Positions 4,888 to 5,020 of a stretch of 5,020 nt of DNA are shown here, one piece after another. Made by a program: the position numbers and the translations under genes. Below the pieces are notes generated by a model, which worked only from the letters and a program-made list of their open reading frames with translations, was not told the DNA's origin and did no database searches. Location of the stretch: positions 1-5,020 of the forward strand of contig CAZZWO010000221.1 in NCBI GenBank assembly GCA_964657885.1. The letters run 5' to 3'. Numbering within the stretch: the stretch's first letter is position 1; every line of letters begins with the position of its first letter. This stretch comes from BOG-908 sp964657885. Lineage in GTDB: Bacteria > Pseudomonadota > Alphaproteobacteria > Acetobacterales > Acetobacteraceae.

Positions 4888-5020
4888 ATGTCCGACATGC
4901 ACATCTTCGACCGGCGCGCCGTGCGGCTGCATCGGGACCGCGCCGCCGCCTGCGTCCACCATGTCGGCCCGATCCTGCACGAGGCAGCGGCCCGCCTGCT
5001 GGACCGGCTGGACGACACCA
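4888..5020 (+). CDS. SAM-dependent methyltransferase, BioC/NDUFAF5-like, N-terminal fragment (cut by window edge)
   Basis: Forty-four codons are visible before the right edge, starting MSDMHIFDRRAVRLHRDRAA and continuing with a helix ending LLDRLDD. The FDRR-x4-HRDRAA opening is the hallmark I recall for alphaproteobacterial homologues of the mitochondrial complex I assembly factor NDUFAF5, often annotated as methyltransferase-domain or BioC-like. The SAM-binding motifs would lie beyond the window, so the enzymatic call rests on this short signature and on the usual position next to comF. I placed the start at 4888 because the family resemblance begins there. In-frame ATGs at 4864 (adding MLQKKFTS) and 4897 are alternatives, and none has a clear ribosome site. 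The divergent spacing to comF is 50 bp, so the two genes would share very compact control sequences. Confidence 0.7.
   Translation, partial: MSDMHIFDRRAVRLHRDRAAACVHHVGPILHEAAARLLDRLDDT

Overview
The window is GC-rich, densely packed chromosomal DNA. It most likely comes from an alphaproteobacterium, and the Rhodospirillales/Acetobacteraceae are my best guess. This rests on three things: the Bacillus/Corynebacterium/Pseudomonas-type single-function aspartokinase divergent from ubiG, a ubiquinone pathway, and a comF-grx-DUF1178 cluster next to a BioC/NDUFAF5-like methyltransferase. It looks like a conserved housekeeping segment. I see no insertion sequence, phage gene, tRNA, rRNA or CRISPR array.

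Layout: positions 1-319 (minus) hold the N-terminal part of a nitronate monooxygenase/FMN oxidoreductase that runs off the left edge. Its start overlaps the end of lysC (309-1538, minus) by 11 bp. A short divergent intergenic region (1539-1697) holds a repeated CACGTG element and separates lysC from ubiG (1698-2417, plus, GTG start). The ubiG stop touches, tail to tail, the stop of a small two-helix membrane protein gene (2418-2666, minus). Next comes a 164-bp gene-free stretch (2667-2830) with a perfect 14-bp palindrome, a terminator-like hairpin and an 11-bp direct repeat. A tight minus-strand operon follows, read from right to left: comF (4058-4837), grxC-like glutaredoxin (3814-4071), a DUF1178 putative zinc-binding protein (3288-3782) and an exported DUF2147 protein (2831-3295). 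A plus-strand methyltransferase begins at about 4888, divergent from comF, and leaves the window on the right.

The genes fall into unrelated housekeeping jobs. LysC makes aspartyl phosphate for the lysine/threonine/methionine family. UbiG does two O-methylations in ubiquinone synthesis. Grx handles glutathione-linked disulfide chemistry. ComF-family proteins are linked to DNA uptake or nucleotide salvage. The DUF1178, DUF2147 and 82-aa proteins have no assigned function. The points most worth a second look are a possible internal translation start in lysC for a separate regulatory subunit, the operator-like palindrome upstream of the 82-aa gene, and the paired CACGTG sites in the lysC leader. 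I found no convincing undescribed system.
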